This document shows, one piece after another, positions 22,101 to 24,084 of a stretch of DNA of 24,084 bases. The notes beneath the pieces were generated by a model. The model was not told the origin of the DNA and did no database searches. It worked only from the letters and a program-made list of their open reading frames with translations. The stretch covers positions 1 through 24,084 of the forward strand of contig WQYJ01000005.1 of assembly GCA_009781325.1 (NCBI GenBank), given 5' to 3'. How positions within the stretch are numbered: position 1 is the stretch's first letter; the number at the start of each line of letters is the position of its first letter. The DNA is from Propionibacteriaceae bacterium. Its GTDB lineage: Bacteria; Actinomycetota; Actinomycetes; Propionibacteriales; Propionibacteriaceae. The translations under genes were made by a program, and so were the position numbers.

Positions 22101-24084
22101 GTGTTCGTCGCAATGACTGTGTATGTGATGGTGGTTCCCCTCTGTGGCGGGCCAACAGAATTGAGCACACCAGTCTTCACGGCGGTGATTGTCGGCATCG
22201 GGTTATCGGGGATCGTCACCGTATCGCTGCTTGTCACATTCACTCCTGTGGGCGCAGTTCCAACCACCATGGCTGTGTTCGTCAGGTCACCGGCATCTTC
22301 ATTTGCCTGGGTGATGGTGTAGGTTGCGGTACACCCAACCTGCTGACCGGGGGTCAGCGTACCGACAGCTCCCGGCCAGTTTGTGCAGGTGATCGCTGAC
22401 AATCCCGGTAGATCGGTATCCGTGATGGTTACACCGCTCAGTGTGACGTTGCCGGTGTTGGTTGCTACGAAGGTGTACGTAATGACCTGGCCAACGTTGA
22501 AGTGCGCGGCATCATTCGGGCTCGCCGACTTCGTGAGTGAGATCCGCGGGTTCGCAGGTACCGATGTGGTGATCGTGTCGGTGTCGGTAACCGGGGTGGG
22601 CGATGGATCGGTCGGTGTCGCAGGCGGGGTGCCGTGGGCACTAGCAGTGTTTTGGACCGAGCCTGCATTAATGTCAGCCTGCGTCAACGCATATGTGCCT
22701 GTACACATTGTGATCTGACCAGGCCACAGTGTCGTTGCATCACAAACGAGGTTGGACACCTTAGTATCCACGACACTCACATTATGCAAGGTCACATTTC
22801 CGGTGTTGGTTGCCATGACGGTGTAGGCGATTGTGGTTCCCACGGTGGCAGGCCCGGCAGTGGTGTCCAGTACGCCAGTCTTAGTGACGCTGATTCCTGG
22901 CACTGGATTGGCGGGCAGTGTCACCGTGGAGGTGTCGCTCACATTGACCCCGACCGGTGGTGTTCCGGTGGCGGTACCTGTGTTCGTCAGGTCTCCGGCG
23001 TCTTCATCAGCTTGGGTGATGGTGTAGGTCGCCGTACACCTCACCTGTTGGTTGGGTGTCAGTGTTCCGACAGTACCCGGCCATGTTGTGCCAGCAGCCG
23101 GGCAAGTGAGCGCCGAGAGTGTCCCGGACCCGCTGAAGGAGGTGTCAGTAATAGAGACACCGGTCAGGGTTACATTCCCGGTATTGGTGGCCACGAAGGT
23201 GTAGGTGATGGCCTGGCCAACCCCGAAGTGATCTGCATCATGGGGTGTCGCTGACTTCGTCAGACTAATGCCTGGAGCCTGCGGTACGGTGGTGATGATG
23301 GTGTCAGTGTCAGTGACCGGGGTCGGGGACGGATTCGTCGGTGTCACCGGAGGAGTACCGTGGGCATGAGCCGTATTCTGGACCGCCCCTGCATTGATGT
23401 CAGCCTGAGTCAGCGTGTACCAACCTGTGCACGTCGTGATCTGCCCAGGCCGCAGTGTCGTCTTATCGCACACCAAGTTTGGCACCTTGGCATCGGTGAC
23501 GCTGACAGTGTGCAAGGTCACATTTCCGGTGTTGGTGGCAATAGCTGTGTAGGCGATGGTTGTTCCCACTTTGGCAGCACCGCTTGTTGTATCGAGCACG
23601 CCAGTCTTGGTCACGCTGATTGAGGGTTGCTGATTTTCGGGCAGCGTCACTGTGGCGGTGTCACTAACCTTGGCACCGGCTGGTGGTGTTCCAACGGCCA
23701 TGGCAGTGTTCGACAGATCACCGGCATCTTCATCAGCTTGGGTGATGGTGTAGGTCGCTGAGCAGGTCACCTGTTGGTTCGGTGCAAGTTGGCCGACTGC
23801 CCCTGGCCACATCGTACCGGAAGCTGGGCAGATGATTGCTGACAGTGTCCCGGAACCGCTAAACGATGCCTCAGTAATGCCGACGCCAGTCAGTGTGACA
23901 TTACCGGTATTGGTCGCCACGAGGGTGTAGGTAATGACCTGGCCCACGTTGAAGTGTGCAGCGTCATTCGGGGTTGCCGACTTGGTGAGACCGATATGTG
24001 GAGCCTGCGGCACCGTGGTGCTGATGGTGTCAGTGTCAGTGACCGGGGTCGGGGACGGATTCGTCGGTGTCACCGGAGGAGTAC
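19160..24084 (-). CDS. Giant DUF11-repeat surface protein, N-terminus beyond the window
   Basis: The frame is open at the right edge, so the signal peptide and start are not seen; at least 1,640 residues are present. Ten repeats of about 116-125 residues (21 to 25 strands' worth of Thr/Val/Gly-rich beta sequence) show ATNTGNVTL and a Cys pair each, as in DUF11/DUF7507 repeat proteins. After 20407 come about 415 further residues, including three Ig-like modules with TYTPDAGYSGPDQFTF, YTADPTFFGTDTFVY and FTPADGFAGKAIIHY blocks. The C terminus has a hydrophobic helix (LAGMVLIVLIGLSLAGVLL) and an RRH tail, the layout of a cell-wall sorting signal. The pentapeptide before it is IPTGG-like, not LPXTG. 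The likely role is adhesion or a stalk at the cell surface; ligand unknown. Confidence 0.88.
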   Translation of the reverse strand, partial: TPPVTPTNPSPTPVTDTDTISTTVPQAPHIGLTKSATPNDAAHFNVGQVITYTLVATNTGNVTLTGVGITEASFSGSGTLSAIICPASGTMWPGAVGQLAPNQQVTCSATYTITQADEDAGDLSNTAMAVGTPPAGAKVSDTATVTLPENQQPSISVTKTGVLDTTSGAAKVGTTIAYTAIATNTGNVTLHTVSVTDAKVPNLVCDKTTLRPGQITTCTGWYTLTQADINAGAVQNTAHAHGTPPVTPTNPSPTPVTDTDTIITTVPQAPGISLTKSATPHDADHFGVGQAITYTFVATNTGNVTLTGVSITDTSFSGSGTLSALTCPAAGTTWPGTVGTLTPNQQVRCTATYTITQADEDAGDLTNTGTATGTPPVGVNVSDTSTVTLPANPVPGISVTKTGVLDTTAGPATVGTTIAYTVMATNTGNVTLHNVSVVDTKVSNLVCDATTLWPGQITMCTGTYALTQADINAGSVQNTASAHGTPPATPTDPSPTPVTDTDTITTSVPANPRISLTKSASPNDAAHFNVGQVITYTFVATNTGNVTLSGVTITDTDLPGLSAITCTNWPGAVGTLTPGQQVGCTATYTITQANEDAGDLTNTAMVVGTAPTGVNVTSSDTVTIPDNPMPTITAVKTGVLNSVGPPQRGTTITYTVIATNTGNVTLHNVSVTDAKVANLTCDQTTLWPGQFMTCTGTYTLTQADINAGSVQNTASAQGTPPATPTDPTPVPVTDTDTITTDLSSDARITLTKTANPQDAAHFTVGQVITYTFVAANTGNVTLTGVTITDSGFTGSGTLSAITCPTWPGAAGTLTPSQEVTCRATYTITQDDEDAGVVSNTATVSGKPPVGANVTDTASVTIMGAANPALSLTKSVAPATMSALGPVVYSFQVTNTGNVTLSGISVTDTAFSGTGTLGAITCPVTVLHPGASTTCTAHYTLTQPDLNAGQVTNTATAQGTPPATAANPNPSPVTSAPSNAVVNVDHNPAMTIVKSATPNDPASYTVGQAITYSFVVTNAGNVTLTGVSVTETSFSGTGTLSAITCPSWPGAVGTLTPSQQVVCSATYTLTQDDFDAGSLTNLATASGTPPSGPAISEEGTITLPEIPNPDVALVKTAATVTRADASVAGANPGAVITYTLTATNTGNVTLHDVVISEAMALDNWSCTPAEPATLLPGVVMTCLGTAPAAADAGSDAMTNNAEVSGTPPTGSTVTHQASVVVPIHQPPTATAQTGLIAVISDPLSTTTSVTLDGQPTPAGINGAPINLAATAVGTITATGPLAKPGDLTVTLNADGTITVTAASPGTYTIPVTYTDDNGQTVTVNHVVNVISPDSATTSANKDKTHAGVPVVISVLEYDPLGLTVSSIPAPGAPGYPAHGTLALDAGAGEITYTPDAGYSGPDQFTFTVADALGNQAVATVSIMVHPVASDDSITVPAGSQNNVITVTVNDSGTNLTPTSVPDRGAPGGPSHGTVTIVNGQVLYTADPTFFGTDTFVYTTTDQFGQTTTATVTVTVVPPPIKANDDHSSTKPSTPVTIDVLTNDIGVELTITSATTADGKVSIVNGKLVFTPADGFAGKAIIHYTITDRFGQTSSATVTVDVPPSIPTGGTSIPAANPGVLAGMVLIVLIGLSLAGVLLRRH
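20408..24084 (-). repeat. Alternating A/B DUF11-like repeat array, 726-bp higher-order period
   Basis: In coding order the visible repeats start at about 24001 (A), 23626 (B), 23275 (A), 22900 (B), 22549 (A), 22195 (B), 21847 (A), 21484 (B-like), 21124 (A) and 20761 (diverged last unit). A units open with ISLTKSATPNDAAHF and end near DTATVTLP. B units open with ISVTKTGVLDTT and end with PVTDTDTI. Neighbouring AB pairs are 726 bp apart, and the block at 24023-24084 is identical to 23297-23358. The units nearest the C-terminus are the most diverged. The array continues past the right edge. Confidence 0.85.

Noticed and set aside
20408..24084. CRISPR-like or tandem non-coding repeat
   Set aside because: The periodicity is in frame with a single long coding sequence and encodes recognisable beta-rich protein repeats, with a period far too long for CRISPR.

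Overview
The window looks like a piece of chromosome from a moderately high-GC Gram-positive actinobacterium. The evidence is the set of gene families: a paired dynamin-like GTPase locus, EttA, a FadD15-type acyl-CoA synthetase, a RipA-like NlpC/P60 hydrolase and AGGAGG-type ribosome binding sites with frequent GTG starts. A member of Propionibacteriales or a related order would fit, but this is a judgement from gene content and not a phylogeny.

Left part (1-3.7 kb), a small defence-type region. It opens with the last codons of a type I restriction-modification methylase (HsdM), which overlaps hsdS by 4 bases. A three-gene unit on the same strand follows: a 70-residue unknown protein, a ThsB-like TIR-fold protein with an SxxWxxxE motif, and a 134-residue membrane protein with about three transmembrane helices. 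I read the last two as a candidate Thoeris-like signalling enzyme plus membrane effector. A convergent radC closes the region across a 17-bp inverted repeat. An apparently non-coding stretch (3399-3679) carries short direct and inverted repeats.

Middle (3.7-12.4 kb). A TetR repressor is divergent from a metallo-beta-lactamase-fold hydrolase, with a short palindrome between them. The hydrolase stop overlaps the start of a 36-codon ORF, which in turn overlaps a PrsW-family intramembrane protease. Two adjacent overlapping dynamin-like GTPases follow, then ssb with two perfect DnaA boxes upstream, then the translation factor ettA.

Right part (12.4-24.1 kb). A long-chain acyl-CoA ligase has a palindromic operator just before its ribosome binding site and overlaps a tandem hot-dog thioesterase. 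Next come a convergent ridA with an upstream lacI-type regulator, a divergent SRAP (HMCES/YedK) DNA-protein crosslink protein, and a convergent secreted NlpC/P60 peptidoglycan hydrolase. A 122-bp inverted-repeat structure separates the last gene from a very large surface protein that runs off the right edge. That protein shows ten DUF11-like repeats in an alternating A/B pattern (period about 726 bp), three Ig-like modules and a membrane anchor with a basic tail.

The best candidate for an undescribed system is the TIR plus membrane protein unit at 1.5-2.7 kb.
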